Assembly: GCA_964515235.1 (NCBI GenBank)
Contig: CAZEVO010000060.1
Coordinates: forward strand, 1 to 5,253
DNA length: 5,253 bases
DNA from: OPU3-GD-OMZ sp964515235
GTDB lineage: Bacteria; Pseudomonadota; Gammaproteobacteria; Methylococcales; Methylomonadaceae
Reading direction: 5' to 3'
Of the stretch, positions 5,046-5,253 are shown one piece after another; positions within the stretch are counted from its first letter, which is position 1, and each line of letters starts with the position of its first letter. The notes under the pieces are model-generated. The model saw only the letters and a program-made list of their open reading frames with translations. It had not been told where the DNA came from and did no database searches. Made by a program: the position numbers and the translations under genes.

Positions 5046-5080
5046 TTTTCCACAAAAGCTGTGTATAAGTTTGTGGAAAA
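5046..5080. promoter_or_regulatory. cluster of three DnaA-box matches
   Basis: Three nonamers fit the DnaA-box consensus TTWTNCACA: TTTTCCACA (5046-5054, plus), TTATACACA (5060-5068, minus, read TGTGTATAA) and TTTTCCACA (5072-5080, minus, read TGTGGAAAA). The outer two sit in an 11-bp perfect inverted repeat (5046-5056 and 5070-5080) with a 13-bp centre holding the third box. Very A/T-rich DNA follows. Such clusters mark replication origins or DnaA-controlled promoters. No dnaA, rpmH, mnmG, dnaN or plasmid rep gene is visible, so I cannot say which. A different regulator using the 11-bp inverted repeat is a fair alternative. Confidence 0.5.
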
Positions 5081-5253
5081 CGCAAATTTAACGCGCTGCA
5101 CCCCTTAATAGATAAGGTATCACATTAAATTGACCACTTTCTATGCAAATAATAAATCATTTATAAATCAATGATATAGGTTGAGTTATTCTTTAAAACA
5201 AGCACTTAAGAGACTTAACATAGAATCAAGTTTAACTTTACCAAGTATCTGTG
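5081..5253. other. A/T-rich right end without a gene
   Basis: No coding region lies inside the window here. Visible items are an inverted repeat CCTTA-N5-TAAGG (5103-5117), a good -35 hexamer TTGACC (5130-5135) without a convincing -10, and ATAAATCA repeated at 5152-5159 and 5163-5170, exactly 11 bp apart. The DNA could be an easily melted region next to the DnaA boxes, or the leader of a gene starting beyond the window. The last three bases, GTG, have no ribosome binding site in front of them. Confidence 0.4.

Noticed and set aside
5251..5253. GTG at the window end as the start of dnaA or another gene
   Set aside because: No ribosome binding site precedes it and no codons are visible after it.

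Overview
The window is low-GC DNA that looks like chromosome from a gammaproteobacterium. The evidence is a 67-residue CspA-type cold-shock protein, a CreA-family periplasmic protein and a NagD-like phosphatase. Spacing is loose: five or six genes occupy less than half of the sequence. I cannot name the genus. There is no phage, insertion sequence, CRISPR array, rRNA or tRNA.

Layout. (1) 1-510: a near-consensus sigma70 promoter, a leader of about 150 nt, a cold-shock gene (258-461, +) and its terminator. (2) 511-1099: gene-free, but rich in inverted repeats. It holds a 219-bp stretch with four hairpins and imperfect short ends, a 20-bp A/T palindrome and an 11-bp hairpin that may be a terminator. 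(3) 1100-1752: a beta-carbonic anhydrase on the minus strand, with its own strand-specific terminator. (4) 1753-2620: an 868-bp gene-free interval between divergent genes. Its main feature is a two-part stem-loop with a CCUCC-bearing loop and a U-tract (2157-2215). A palindrome overlaps the presumed promoter of the next gene. (5) 2621-3418: a NagD-like HAD phosphatase. (6) 3660-3836: a 58-residue single-span membrane protein. (7) 4139-4588: CreA, exported. (8) 4762-4926: a possible 54-residue protein with a C-terminal membrane span, followed by a strong terminator (4976-5004). (9) 5005-5253: AT-rich sequence with three DnaA-box matches in 35 bp, and no gene inside the window.

The genes do not form a pathway. 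Most sit alone with their own signals, so this reads as a set of separate housekeeping and stress loci. The parts most worth attention are non-coding: the DnaA-box cluster at the right end, the stem-loop at 2157-2215, and the tandem hairpins at 551-769. I did not find convincing evidence for a new multi-gene system.
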